The position numbers and the translations under genes are program-made. A stretch of DNA of 64,000 bases from Desulfocapsa sp050291935 (GTDB lineage: Bacteria; Desulfobacterota; Desulfobulbia; Desulfobulbales; Desulfocapsaceae): contig JBNKKR010000001.1 in NCBI GenBank assembly GCA_050291935.1, positions 1-64,000 of the forward strand, in the 5' to 3' direction. Below the pieces are notes generated by a model. That model had not been told where the DNA came from and made no database searches. It worked only from the letters and a program-made list of their open reading frames with translations. Of the stretch, positions 8,829-17,000 are shown one piece after another. The first letter of the stretch is position 1, and every line of letters starts with the position of its first letter.

Positions 8829-9106
8829 GGTTTAGCGCAATTGTGATGGATATAACAATACTTTCTGTACAAAGAGTTTGCCTGTAATTGCGAGGAACAT
8901 ACCAGAGCTTGTAGTAATGATAAAGAATGAATAGTGCCTGCTCTTCTATTATGAATGGAGAATACTGTGTGGTATACAATATAATTTGACTTCCATTTGT
9001 ATTTTTGCAATACTTTTATAAGGTTTGCTAGTCTGTCTGAGTTTTGTGCTGGTTTGTTGTCCGTCGTCTTTGTGTATTGGCGTGTCTCTTATTAACGGTT
9101 CAGCTT

Positions 9107-9916
9107 ATGAAAATTAAAACAGAAATTTATCAAGGTATTTTTGTTGTAACGTGTGATGGAACGCGTCTTGACGCAGCGTTTGCAAAAATCTTTTTTAACT
9201 CTTTAAGTAGTTCCATTGAAAAGGGGCATACCGATATCATCCTTGATCTCTCCCAAGTGAAATTTGTTGATTCCACAGGTCTTGGTGCCATTGTTCGTTG
9301 TCTTAAAACGATTAATGATCGCGGATATTTGGTGTTGTGCGGCGTAAATGAGATTGTGCTCAGCCTTTTGAAGATGACCCATCTTGATGGGGTGTTTTTG
9401 CGGGCTGAAAACCGTGAAAAAGCCTTTGCGGTAATACAAGAGGAAAAAGCAAAACGTGAGGCCGAAACGGTAAAGGAAGAGGGTGGGGCTACAGGACACA
9501 TCGGATTTGGAGAGGATGAACTTGCTTCACTTTCCATGGAAGAAGGGGAACCTATTCTGGAGGTGGATAGCACTGAGAGAAGACGACATAAAAGGGTTAC
9601 TCACAAACAGATCACAAATAATGAAATTATTGTGTACGTAACCAATAAACGCTCAGCGAAACGTTCAGCAGCAGTTATTGTTAATATTTCTGCAAGCGGT
9701 TTTTTGGCCCTTTCTCCATCAAAGCTCAACGTGGGTGATGTTTTTGTTGTTGAAGGCCGTATCGGTGATACCTTTAAACTTCGGGAAACGGCAGTTATTC
9801 GAAACTGTAGAGAAGGGAAGTATGGATTTGAGTTTATAGATATATCCCAAAAGAGTTTGAGCTTTCTGCATCAGATGACAGGGGCCGTGCTTCTTGGTGG
9901 AAAACGGCTGGTATAG
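9107..9916 (+). CDS. STAS-domain anti-sigma factor antagonist fused to a PilZ domain
   Basis: This 269-residue cytosolic protein has two signalling domains. Residues 1-110 are a STAS domain of the SpoIIAA/RsbV type with the phospho-serine loop 'FVDSTGLGAIV' (S56). After an acidic linker (about 111-155), residues 156-265 form a PilZ domain. It has the basic R-R-R-H-K-R element at 158-163 and N-I-S-A-S-G at 193-198, the two segments that bind cyclic di-GMP (Asn replaces the more common Asp of DxSxxG). The STAS domain would bind the kinase encoded 12 bases downstream; the PilZ domain could make this depend on cyclic di-GMP. I chose the ATG at 9107 because it starts directly at the first STAS strand; an upstream GTG at 9044 would add a hydrophobic 21-residue leader. 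Confidence 0.85.
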   Translation: MKIKTEIYQGIFVVTCDGTRLDAAFAKIFFNSLSSSIEKGHTDIILDLSQVKFVDSTGLGAIVRCLKTINDRGYLVLCGVNEIVLSLLKMTHLDGVFLRAENREKAFAVIQEEKAKREAETVKEEGGATGHIGFGEDELASLSMEEGEPILEVDSTERRRHKRVTHKQITNNEIIVYVTNKRSAKRSAAVIVNISASGFLALSPSKLNVGDVFVVEGRIGDTFKLRETAVIRNCREGKYGFEFIDISQKSLSFLHQMTGAVLLGGKRLV

Positions 9917-9928
9917 TTTTAGTTACGT

Positions 9929-10378
9929 ATGACATCAGAGACTTTTAATTTGGCCACGGGAACATCTGTGGTGTTTCGTGTTCCTGCAAGCTTTGCAGAT
10001 GTTCGCCTTATCGGTATATCCGTTCACGCGATTTTTCTTGATCTTGGGTTTAGCGAAGTCTCAGCCTATCAACTGGAGCTTGCGATAACAGAAGCTGCCA
10101 ACAACATCGTTAAGCACTCCTACGGGTTTAAGCGCCAGGAGACCATCCATATGAAATTGTCCATTTCATCCAGTCAGGTGAAATGCGTATTTGTTGATAC
10201 AGGGAAATTCGAAAATTTTTTAAAAAATAATGGTCTTGACGATATTGTCACTGATACCAAAGGATTACCACCCAGCAATCGTGGGATTTTTATTATCTGT
10301 GATGTGATGGATGAGGTGTCCTATCGACGATCAGGGGATAAGAATATCCTGGCCCTTGTAAAATATCTTGAGCAATGA
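9929..10378 (+). CDS. Anti-sigma factor-type serine kinase (RsbW/SpoIIAB-like HATPase)
   Basis: A 149-residue GHKL ATPase of the anti-sigma kinase type. The N-box is 'ELAITEAANNIVKHSYG' (about residues 50-66), which includes the catalytic Glu and Mg-binding Asn of this family. A short 'VFVDTGK' G1-like region and 'NRGIFIICDVMD' (G2 box and lid) complete the ATP site. Enzymes of this family bind a sigma factor or another target and phosphorylate the serine of a partner STAS protein. The partner is very probably the STAS-PilZ protein immediately upstream. No sigma factor gene is adjacent, so the output target is unknown. Confidence 0.85.
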   Translation: MTSETFNLATGTSVVFRVPASFADVRLIGISVHAIFLDLGFSEVSAYQLELAITEAANNIVKHSYGFKRQETIHMKLSISSSQVKCVFVDTGKFENFLKNNGLDDIVTDTKGLPPSNRGIFIICDVMDEVSYRRSGDKNILALVKYLEQ

Positions 10379-10460
10379 GAGGAGCGGGGATAGCTACTGT
10401 GTTGCCTCTGTATATTGAGTACAATGGACTAAACTGTTATGCCCAAACATAGCGATTGGC

Positions 10461-10476
10461 CATAATACATAGTATG
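10461..10476. promoter_or_regulatory. Imperfect palindrome upstream of parD-like gene (candidate operator)
   Basis: CATAATACATAGTATG matches its reverse complement at 12 of 16 positions and lies about 60 bases upstream of the antitoxin start. ParD-type antitoxins usually repress their own promoter by binding such dyads. The function is inferred from position and symmetry. Confidence 0.3.
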
Positions 10477-10533
10477 GTATATTTATTACAGGTGTTGTTC
10501 GAAACTCATTTGACTTTAAAAAAAGGTAAACCT

Positions 10534-10797
10534 ATGCCTGAAATACAAAAGAACGTAAGTTTTTCCCTCGGTGCACATGACCGTACCTTCATTGAAAATC
10601 AGGTTAAAGATGGACGTTTTGGCAATCGTACTGAAGTTGTGCGAGCTGGATTACGTCTCCTTGAAGATTATGAGAATAAACAGAAGCTGCAAAGATTGCG
10701 TATTGAAATTGCTAAAGGGGAATCCGATCTTAGAGCAGGGCGAGTAACTGAATATGAAAACGGACAAGCTCTGTTCAATGATATTGTAAGGAAATAG
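10534..10797 (+). CDS. ParD-like (CC2985 family) antitoxin
   Basis: An 87-residue protein matching the type II antitoxin family related to ParD. It has an N-terminal ribbon-helix-helix segment ('NVSFSLGAHDRTFIENQVKDG' region, about residues 6-40) with the typical 'F-G-N-R-T-E-V-V-R-A-G-L-R-L-L-E'. A charged C-terminal tail that would wrap the toxin follows ('LRAGRVTEYENGQALFNDI'). I chose the ATG at 10534, preceded by AAAAAAGGTAAA; upstream codons are not ParD-like. The gene is intact, but the toxin gene after it is broken, so this is an orphan antitoxin. It may still autoregulate or protect against a related toxin elsewhere. Confidence 0.85.
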   Translation: MPEIQKNVSFSLGAHDRTFIENQVKDGRFGNRTEVVRAGLRLLEDYENKQKLQRLRIEIAKGESDLRAGRVTEYENGQALFNDIVRK

Positions 10798-10800
10798 GAG

Positions 10801-10959
10801 ATTGCCATCAAACCGCTTCGTTTAATTTTAACTGATACAGCAAGATCAGATCTCATAAATTTATATGAGTATATCGCAGAAGATGACCCAAGTGCAGCAA
10901 CCACTTTTCTTCAAGACTTTAAATTGTTACTGGTGAGGAAGCCGCAGGTACAACAGTGA
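10801..10959 (+). pseudogene. ParE/RelE-type toxin, N-terminal fragment
   Basis: Directly after the antitoxin stop the frame from 10801 reads 'LRLILTDTARSDLINLYEYI' and then 'AEDDPSAATTFLQDF', the typical N-terminal strand and first two helices of a ParE toxin. After about 42 residues the similarity ends and a stop follows, so half of the roughly 95-residue toxin is missing, including the catalytic or gyrase-contacting C-terminus. No ATG or GTG precedes it in frame (the first codon is ATT). The loss of similarity coincides with the start of an unrelated coding remnant at about 10923, so the gene seems to have been cut by a deletion or recombination. Confidence 0.75.
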
Positions 10960-11012
10960 GCTATGATGGAGATGGTGACTGGGAAACTGGGGTTTGTAGA
11001 GGCTACTGTTTC
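10923..11012 (+). pseudogene. Short coding remnant of unknown gene
   Basis: The frame from 10923 reads 'IVTGEEAAGTTVSYDGDGDW' then 'ETGVCRGYCFSAE' with no start codon. It looks like the C-terminal end of a Gly/Asp-rich protein and is not part of ParE. It runs into the convergent hemerythrin gene. I do not recognise the family. It is probably the other side of the junction that truncated the toxin. Confidence 0.35.
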
Positions 11013-11429
11013 TCAGCTGAATCTGTCTTCTTTGATAAACAGTGTGTACTTTTGATCCTCTTCTAAAATATGGTGTTGTAGCCAGTTTTTGAGGATGTTC
11101 ATTACTTCTGAGCCTAAAATAAGCTCATCATTTTGCAGTTTTCTATTGTAGCTGAAGAGCTGGTTGTCAAAGTCGGAATGCAGACGTTTGTGGGCAACAA
11201 GATCAGGGTAGTCGATCTCTTGTAAGTAACGTTCTTCCTGACGAAAATGGTAGTCAGCATAATCTTTCATGGCTTGGAAAATTTCAACCACGGTATTGGA
11301 TATATCTTCAAAATCACCGTGGAGAAGGGCGTGGTCCAGTTGGTTATATATTGCAATCCATTTTTGATGCTGACTATCCATGAGCTCATTATTGACACTA
11401 TAGGATGTATCCCAAGTAATTTGTGACAT
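11013..11429 (-). CDS. Bacteriohemerythrin
   Basis: A single-domain hemerythrin of 138 residues. All seven diiron ligands of the family can be placed: H21, H61, E65, H80, H84, H120 and D125, in the motifs 'DSQHQKW', 'HFRQEE', 'HKRLH' and 'HHILEED'. These proteins bind O2 reversibly through a non-haem diiron site and serve in oxygen sensing, storage or scavenging in microaerophiles and anaerobes. The ATG at 11429 gives the usual start 'MSQITWD'; an upstream in-frame start would add 13 unlike residues. It is monocistronic and cytosolic (no signal peptide). It fits an organism that meets oxygen only occasionally. Confidence 0.93.
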   Translation of the reverse strand: MSQITWDTSYSVNNELMDSQHQKWIAIYNQLDHALLHGDFEDISNTVVEIFQAMKDYADYHFRQEERYLQEIDYPDLVAHKRLHSDFDNQLFSYNRKLQNDELILGSEVMNILKNWLQHHILEEDQKYTLFIKEDRFS

Positions 11430-11623
11430 GGTGAAGGAGCCTCTGTATCTGATAATAGATGTTTGCAAAGATATGCCAGTTTACATGGCACACCCGTCTC
11501 TTATTTGCCGATGTTGTATTTTATTATACCTAAAAACAGCAGGGTAAGAAGTGTTTTTTACATCAAGCGGAAAAGAGTGGAAAAAATCTATTATTTTACC
11601 TGGATAGCTCTAGTCGTCCTGGA

Positions 11624-13111
11624 CTACTTAGTCAACGTGCGACGGATTGCATCTTGCCAACCACTATATTTTCGTCTTCTGATGGTTTCATCCAGATTTG
11701 GAGAGAATCTGGTATCCTGCTTCCAGGACGAAGCAAATTGTTCAGGTGGGGGAAGGATTCCCTTATGATAGCCGGCAAGATAGCCAGCGCCAAGAGCTGT
11801 GGTTTCAAGTATCTTGGGTCTGTCAACCGGGGCGTTAAGGATATCGGCAAGAAACTGCATGGTGTAGTTGGAGGCAACCATGCCACCATCGACCCGAAGA
11901 ACGGTATCCTGCATTCCATCCCAGTCACGGCCCATGGCTTCAAGCAGATCTTTGGTTTGATAACAGACCGATTCCAGCGCTGCCTTGGAGAGTTCTGCAG
12001 GGCCCGTTGCCCTGGTGATGCCAAAAATTGCGCCTCTTGCCTCGCTGTCCCAATGGGGCGCACCAAGGCCGGTAAAGGCAGGTACCAGATAGACGTCCTG
12101 GCTTATATCAGCTTCGCGTGCCAGTTTTCCGGTCTGATCCGCAGCTTCTATTATACCCATGGCATCGCGCATCCACTGCACTGCTGCTCCGGCAACAAAT
12201 ATTGACCCTTCGATGGCATAATTGGTTGTCCCATCCAGCCGATAGCCGATGGTTGTGAGCAGACGATTGCTTGATTGAACCGGTGTTTCACCGGTGTTCA
12301 GGACGACAAAGCAGCCTGTACCGTAAGTTGATTTGATCATTCCTGGACGAAAACAGGCTTGGCCGATAAGGGCCGCCTGTTGGTCACCGGCAATTCCACC
12401 AATTGCTATTTCACCGTCAAAGAGGGCGGGATCGGTCACCCCAAAGTCTGCGGCACAATCTTTAACTTCCGGCAGAATGGAGGCGGGAATATTTAACAGC
12501 TCAAGGAGTTCTGCATCCCAGCAATTCTCATGGATATTGTAGAGCATGGTTCTGGAAGCATTGGTCGCATCCGTTGCATGCACTTTCCCTCCGCTGAGAC
12601 GCCACAATAAAAAAGAATCCACGGTGCCAAAACAGATTTTGCCTTCTTCCGCCATCTGCCTTGCACCTGGTACGTTGTCCAGCATCCAGCGAATTTTTGT
12701 TGCACTGAAATAGGGGTCGATAAGCAGGCCGGTTTTGGCCGTAATCATATCCCCGTGCCCTTCATCTGCCAGTTTATTACAAAAATCTGCGGTTCTTCTA
12801 TCCTGCCAGACGATGGCCTTGTGTATTGGTTGGCCGCTTTCCCTCTCCCAGAGGATGGTGGTTTCACGCTGGTTGGTAATACCGATGGAAGCGATATCCT
12901 TTGCGGTAATGTTTGCCTTTTTCATGGCACCCAGGCAGGTGTTACGGGTGGTTTGCCAAATCTCTTCACAGTCATGTTCCACCCAGCCGGAGTTTGGGAA
13001 ATGCTGGGTAAACTCCTGTTGGTCAACGGAGACAATCTGTAAATCCTTGGAAAAAAGAATGGCCCTGCTGGATGTGGTACCCTGATCAATAGCTAAAATG
13101 TGGCTTGCCAT
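11624..13111 (-). CDS. glpK: Glycerol kinase
   Basis: A 495-residue FGGY-family kinase that phosphorylates glycerol to sn-glycerol 3-phosphate. The N-terminal phosphate-binding loop 'AIDQGTTSSRAI', the glycerol-binding 'ITNQRETTILWE', 'GTVDSFLLWRLSGG', 'STYGTGCFVVLNTG' and the C-terminal 'LRVDGGMVASNYTMQFLADIL' are all present, at the normal length. It has a good ribosome-binding site (AAAGGAG). It is the last gene of the glycerol locus and is separated from the binding-protein gene by a strong 15-bp stem (13152-13191), so its expression is probably lower than that of the transporter. It supplies the substrate for GlpD at the other end of the operon. Confidence 0.96.
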   Translation of the reverse strand: MASHILAIDQGTTSSRAILFSKDLQIVSVDQQEFTQHFPNSGWVEHDCEEIWQTTRNTCLGAMKKANITAKDIASIGITNQRETTILWERESGQPIHKAIVWQDRRTADFCNKLADEGHGDMITAKTGLLIDPYFSATKIRWMLDNVPGARQMAEEGKICFGTVDSFLLWRLSGGKVHATDATNASRTMLYNIHENCWDAELLELLNIPASILPEVKDCAADFGVTDPALFDGEIAIGGIAGDQQAALIGQACFRPGMIKSTYGTGCFVVLNTGETPVQSSNRLLTTIGYRLDGTTNYAIEGSIFVAGAAVQWMRDAMGIIEAADQTGKLAREADISQDVYLVPAFTGLGAPHWDSEARGAIFGITRATGPAELSKAALESVCYQTKDLLEAMGRDWDGMQDTVLRVDGGMVASNYTMQFLADILNAPVDRPKILETTALGAGYLAGYHKGILPPPEQFASSWKQDTRFSPNLDETIRRRKYSGWQDAIRRTLTK

Positions 13112-13151
13112 GGAAAGGCTCCTTTGGTGGAAGAGAAAAAATGAACCAGTG

Positions 13152-13191
13152 AAAAGCTCCTTCCCGGCAAAGGATGCGGGAAGGAGCTTTT
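13152..13191. terminator. Strong 15-bp inverted repeat between glpV and glpK
   Basis: AAAAGCTCCTTCCCG (13152-13166) and CGGGAAGGAGCTTTT (13177-13191) are exact reverse complements around a 10-base loop. On the minus strand the stem is followed by only four Ts, so termination is probably partial. It sits 18 bases after the glpV stop, where a leaky terminator or 3'-end stabiliser would raise binding-protein mRNA over glpK mRNA. It would work in either direction. Confidence 0.75.
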
Positions 13192-13208
13192 TGTAGAGTT
13201 ACAAGCTA

Positions 13209-14927
13209 TTACTTCTTAGCAGCTTCCCAACTTTTGACCAGTTCATCATAATCAACGGTCATGCCTTGTGGCTTCTCATTGGCAAGTTTTGCCTTGGGAG
13301 CACCGGGAAGATTCAGCCAGTAGCTGGCATCCTGCTTCTTGTTCAGCTTTGGACCACATTCACCCTGAATACCCGCTTTTTCAAGACGACCCAGGATTTT
13401 GTCCTGCTGGGTGGCCAAAGAGTCCATGGCCTCTTGTGGGGTTTTGTCACCGGTAACTGCGTCGGCCACATTCTGCCACCAGAGCTGGGCAAGTTTTGGA
13501 TAGTCAGGTACGTTGGTACCGGTTGGGGTCCACTGTACCCTGGCTGGGCTACGATAAAATTCTACCAGACCACCAAGTTTTGGCGCACGCTCGGTGAAAG
13601 ATGCATCCCAGATATCAGACTCACGAATGGGGGTTAAGCCAACGTGGGTTTTTTTCAGGCTGACGGTTTTGGAAATAACAAACTGGGCATAGAGCCAAGC
13701 CGCTTTTCTGCGCTCAAGGGGAGTGGACTTCATAAGTGTCCAGGAACCGGCATCCTGATAGCCAAGTTTCATGCCCTCACCCCAGTATGGGCCGTGTGGA
13801 GAAGGAGCCATACGCCATTTTGGATTGTTGTTCTCATCAACAACTGGGGTACCGGGTTTTGCCATATCTGCAGTAAAGGCGGTATACCAGAAGATCTGTT
13901 GGGCGATGGCACCCTGGGCCGGGATTGGGCCGGCTTCTGAGAAGGTCATACCGGCAGCCTCTGGTGGCGCATATTGCTTGAGCCAGTCGATATATTTGCT
14001 AAGTGCATAGACTGCGGCAGGGCCATTGGTTGCACCACCACGGGAAACAGAAGAACCAACCGGGCTGCAGCCTTCAACACGGATACCCCACTCATCAACG
14101 GGCAGACCGTTGGGGATTCCCGCATCACCGGCACCGGCCATGGAGAGCCATGCGTCGGTAAAGCGCCATCCAAGGGAAGGATCTTTTTTGCCGTAATCCA
14201 TATGGCCGTAAACACGTTTGCCATCAATTTCTTTTACTTTATTGGTAAAGAAGTCGGCGATATCCTCATAGGCGGACCAGTTTACCGGTACACCAAGCTC
14301 ATAGCCGTAGGTCTCCTTGAAGAGTTTCTTGAGTTCCGGGCGTTTAAACCAGTCGTAGCGGAACCAGTAGAGGTTGGCGAACTGTTGATCGGGAATTTGG
14401 TACAGTTTGCCATCGGGGCCGGTGGTAAAAGATTTACCGATAAAATCATCAACATCAAGGAAGGGATCGGTAACCGCTTTTCCATCACCACTCATCCAGT
14501 CGGTCAAAGGAACGACCTGCTGATAACGAAAATGGGTTCCAATCAGATCGGAGTCGTTGATGTAGGCATCATAAATGTTTTTGTTGGACTGCATCTGGGT
14601 CTGCAGTTTTTCAATAACGTCTCCTTCGCCAATAAGGTCATGGGTTACCTTAATACCGGTGATCTCGGTGAATGCCTTGGCCAAGGTCTTTGATTCATAC
14701 TCATGGGTGGTAATGGTCTCGGAAACCACTTTGATTTCCATACCCTTAAAAGGCTCTGCCGCTTTAATAAACCACTCCATCTCCTTCATCTGGTCGGCTT
14801 TGGACAGGGTGGAAGGTTGAAATTCGCTATCAACCCATTTCTCAGCCTCAGCCGTACCTGCCATTGCAGAAACGGGACCTGCCAGCAGGGCCGTCAAGGC
14901 TGCTGCTGTGACGAATTTTTTGATCAT
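13209..14927 (-). CDS. glpV: Glycerol ABC transporter substrate-binding protein (GlpV-like)
   Basis: A 572-residue periplasmic protein with a Sec signal peptide ('MIKKFVTAAALTALLAGPVSAMA', cleavage probably near residue 23). The body is a long family-1-type solute-binding protein ('YDAYINDSDLIGTHFRYQQV', 'LYQIPDQQFANLYWFRYDWF', 'IFWYTAFTADM'). The length, well above the usual 420-450, matches the GlpV proteins of the rhizobial glycerol ABC locus. It would capture glycerol for the GlpP/GlpQ permease. The ribosome-binding site GAGGAG is strong. Its gene lies between a DUF2160 gene and glpK. The substrate assignment comes from the locus (glpR, glpD, glpK, two ATPases) and not from residues I can identify. 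Confidence 0.85.
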   Translation of the reverse strand: MIKKFVTAAALTALLAGPVSAMAGTAEAEKWVDSEFQPSTLSKADQMKEMEWFIKAAEPFKGMEIKVVSETITTHEYESKTLAKAFTEITGIKVTHDLIGEGDVIEKLQTQMQSNKNIYDAYINDSDLIGTHFRYQQVVPLTDWMSGDGKAVTDPFLDVDDFIGKSFTTGPDGKLYQIPDQQFANLYWFRYDWFKRPELKKLFKETYGYELGVPVNWSAYEDIADFFTNKVKEIDGKRVYGHMDYGKKDPSLGWRFTDAWLSMAGAGDAGIPNGLPVDEWGIRVEGCSPVGSSVSRGGATNGPAAVYALSKYIDWLKQYAPPEAAGMTFSEAGPIPAQGAIAQQIFWYTAFTADMAKPGTPVVDENNNPKWRMAPSPHGPYWGEGMKLGYQDAGSWTLMKSTPLERRKAAWLYAQFVISKTVSLKKTHVGLTPIRESDIWDASFTERAPKLGGLVEFYRSPARVQWTPTGTNVPDYPKLAQLWWQNVADAVTGDKTPQEAMDSLATQQDKILGRLEKAGIQGECGPKLNKKQDASYWLNLPGAPKAKLANEKPQGMTVDYDELVKSWEAAKK

Positions 14928-15011
14928 CGTTCGTTCTCCTCTGTTGTGTTGCGATTGTACCGTTGGGCCCGATGCCGCAACGGAATAGGGTAACCCTCAA
15001 GCAGGCAATTG

Positions 15012-15296
15012 TCACACCCAGCGAAACACACAACGTGCGTAGACACAGGATATGGCAAGGGCCCACCAGAGTGCAATTTCAGGGAATACGGCCAACCAGA
15101 AAAGATGAATATAGGCCGAGCCAAGTAAAGATATAAAAAGTCGGTCTCCCCTTGTTGTTTCAAACTTTAACAGGCCAATACGTGGATTTCCGCCCGGTTT
15201 GCGTATCTCCCAAAACGTCATGCACACCAGCATGCAAAAGATGATGATAAAGAAGATCGCTGTGGGCTTGGTCCAGGCCATCCAGTTGAGATTCAT
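15012..15296 (-). CDS. DUF2160 small membrane protein of the glycerol ABC transporter
   Basis: A 94-residue protein with three hydrophobic segments (about 12-28, 53-72 and 73-90) and conserved 'WMAWTKPTAIFF' and 'RGDRLFISLLGSAYIHLFW' elements, matching the DUF2160 family. DUF2160 genes are found almost only inside glycerol ABC-transporter operons, between the permeases and the binding protein, as here. Its role is unproven; an accessory membrane subunit is the natural guess. It has a clear AAGGAG site and lies 20 bases after the glpQ stop. Confidence 0.8.
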   Translation of the reverse strand: MNLNWMAWTKPTAIFFIIIFCMLVCMTFWEIRKPGGNPRIGLLKFETTRGDRLFISLLGSAYIHLFWLAVFPEIALWWALAISCVYARCVFRWV

Positions 15297-15316
15297 AGTA
15301 TTTCTCCTTTGCGATC

Positions 15317-16114
15317 CTACACTCGGCCAAGGGCAAAACCCTTGGCAATGTGATTACGAACAAACCAGATAACTAAAACACCTGGGAGAATGGTTAACAC
15401 ACCAGCAGCAGCAAGTACCCCCCAATCAAGGCCGGATGCGGAGACGGTACGAGTCATAATGGCCGAAATCGGCTTGGCATTGACTGCGGTGAGCGTTCTT
15501 GCAAGGAGTAATTCCACCCAGGAAAACATAAAACAGAAAAAGGCGGTCACACCGATACCGGAGGCGATATTGGGGACAAAGATACGGATAAAAAACCGAG
15601 GCCATGAGTATCCGTCAATAAATGCGGTCTCGTCTATTTCCCGTGGCACACCAGACATAAACCCTTCCAGAATCCACACCGCCAATGGCAGGTTAAAGAG
15701 GCAGTGGGCAATGGCCACCGCTATATGGGTATCAAACAGGCCAATGGAGGAGTAGAGCTGAAAAAACGGCAGCGCAAAAACCGCAGGTGGTGCCATGCGA
15801 TTGGTCAGCAGCCAGAAAAAAAGATGTTTGTCGCCGACAAAACTGTAGCGTGAGAAGGCATACGCTGCGGGAAGGGCAAAGGTGACTGAAATAACCACAT
15901 TCAGGGAGACGTAAATCATCGAATTGATATAGCCTGAATACCAGGATGGATCAGTGAAAATAACCTTGTAGTTATCAAATGTTAAGTCCTGCGGCCAGAG
16001 GCTGAAGATGGAGAGAATCTCCTCATTGGTCTTGAGACTCATATTGAGCAGCCAATAGATGGGGATAAGCAGAAACAGTATATAGAGTGCTGGAAAGAGG
16101 GGTTTTATCTTCAT
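15317..16114 (-). CDS. glpQ: Glycerol ABC transporter permease (GlpQ-like)
   Basis: A 265-residue MalG-type permease with six predicted membrane helices. It has the ATPase-contacting EAA loop 'ETAFIDGYSWPRFFIRIFVP', in which the family motif E-x-A-x-x-D-G is intact. I chose the ATG at 16114 because GGAGA lies 9 bases ahead and it starts one base after the glpP stop; in-frame upstream starts at 16129 and 16144 (GTG) would overlap glpP. It forms the membrane channel with GlpP. The name follows the rhizobial glycerol transporter and is unrelated to the enterobacterial glycerophosphodiesterase GlpQ. Confidence 0.85.
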   Translation of the reverse strand: MKIKPLFPALYILFLLIPIYWLLNMSLKTNEEILSIFSLWPQDLTFDNYKVIFTDPSWYSGYINSMIYVSLNVVISVTFALPAAYAFSRYSFVGDKHLFFWLLTNRMAPPAVFALPFFQLYSSIGLFDTHIAVAIAHCLFNLPLAVWILEGFMSGVPREIDETAFIDGYSWPRFFIRIFVPNIASGIGVTAFFCFMFSWVELLLARTLTAVNAKPISAIMTRTVSASGLDWGVLAAAGVLTILPGVLVIWFVRNHIAKGFALGRV

Positions 16115-16115
16115 A

Positions 16116-17000
16116 TCAGGCTTCTCCATTGGAGCTTTCTTCACCGATGTTGGTCATTACCGTGTAGAACACCCAGCAAAGCAGGAGGATTACTAAAAAA
16201 TAGATCAGTGACATCGCAGCAGCGGGGCCAAGATCAAACTGGCCAATGGCCATTTTGACCAGGTCAATGGACATAAAGGTGGTGGAGTTGCCGGGGCCGC
16301 CGCCGGTGATAACAAAGGGTTCGGTGTAGATCATAAAACTGTCCATAAAACGAAGCAGCACGGCAATAAGTAATACACGCTGCATTTTGGGAAGCTGAAT
16401 GTAGCGGAACACGGCAAAGCGTGAGGCGCAGTCAATCTTGGCGGCCTGATAGTAGGCGTCAGGGATTGAACAGAGACCCGCATAGGCAAGCAGTACCACA
16501 AGGCTGGTCCAGTGCCAGACGTCCATGATGATGATGGTTATCCAGGCAGCAAACGGATCCTGGGTGTAATTGTAGTCAATACCAAGGGATGCCAGGGTAT
16601 GGCCCAATAAACCAATATCCACCCTACCAAAAATCTGCCAGATGGTGCCGACAACGTTCCATGGAATAAGCAGCGGCAGGGCCATGCTGATGAGGCAAAC
16701 GGGAACGCCCCAGCCCTTTTTGGGCATGGCAAGGGCGATGCCGATGCCAAGGGGGATTTCGATCGCAAGGATTATACTGGAAAAGAGGAGCTGGCGGAGA
16801 AAGGCGTCATGGAAGCGCTCGGAATGGAGCAGTTCCTTGAACCAGTCCATGCCTGTCCAGAAAAACTGGTTATTGCCAAAGGTGTCCTGGAAGGAGTAGT
16901 TCACCACAGTCATCAAGGGAATGATGGCGGAAAATGCCACAACCAGAAAGACTGGAAGTACCATAAACCACGCCTTCTGGTTGGTCTGTTTGGCAATCAT
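16116..17000 (-). CDS. glpP: Glycerol ABC transporter permease (GlpP-like)
   Basis: A 294-residue MalF/UgpA-type inner-membrane permease with six helices (the first at about 11-32). The EAA loop is degenerate at the start: 'YYQAAKIDCASRFAVFRYIQLP', with Q-A-A-K-I-D-C in place of the usual E-A-A-x-x-D-G. The 'FVITGGGPGNSTTFM' stretch before the last helices is typical of sugar-family permeases. The start overlaps the glpT stop (ATGA) and is preceded by GGAGAG. It partners GlpQ. The weak EAA loop is of interest because the two ATPases it meets are also asymmetric. Confidence 0.85.
   Translation of the reverse strand: MIAKQTNQKAWFMVLPVFLVVAFSAIIPLMTVVNYSFQDTFGNNQFFWTGMDWFKELLHSERFHDAFLRQLLFSSIILAIEIPLGIGIALAMPKKGWGVPVCLISMALPLLIPWNVVGTIWQIFGRVDIGLLGHTLASLGIDYNYTQDPFAAWITIIIMDVWHWTSLVVLLAYAGLCSIPDAYYQAAKIDCASRFAVFRYIQLPKMQRVLLIAVLLRFMDSFMIYTEPFVITGGGPGNSTTFMSIDLVKMAIGQFDLGPAAAMSLIYFLVILLLCWVFYTVMTNIGEESSNGEA

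Noticed and set aside
13974..14693. Long open frame antisense to the glycerol-binding protein gene
   Set aside because: It lies wholly inside a clear gene on the other strand, has no family features and is explained by codon bias of that gene.
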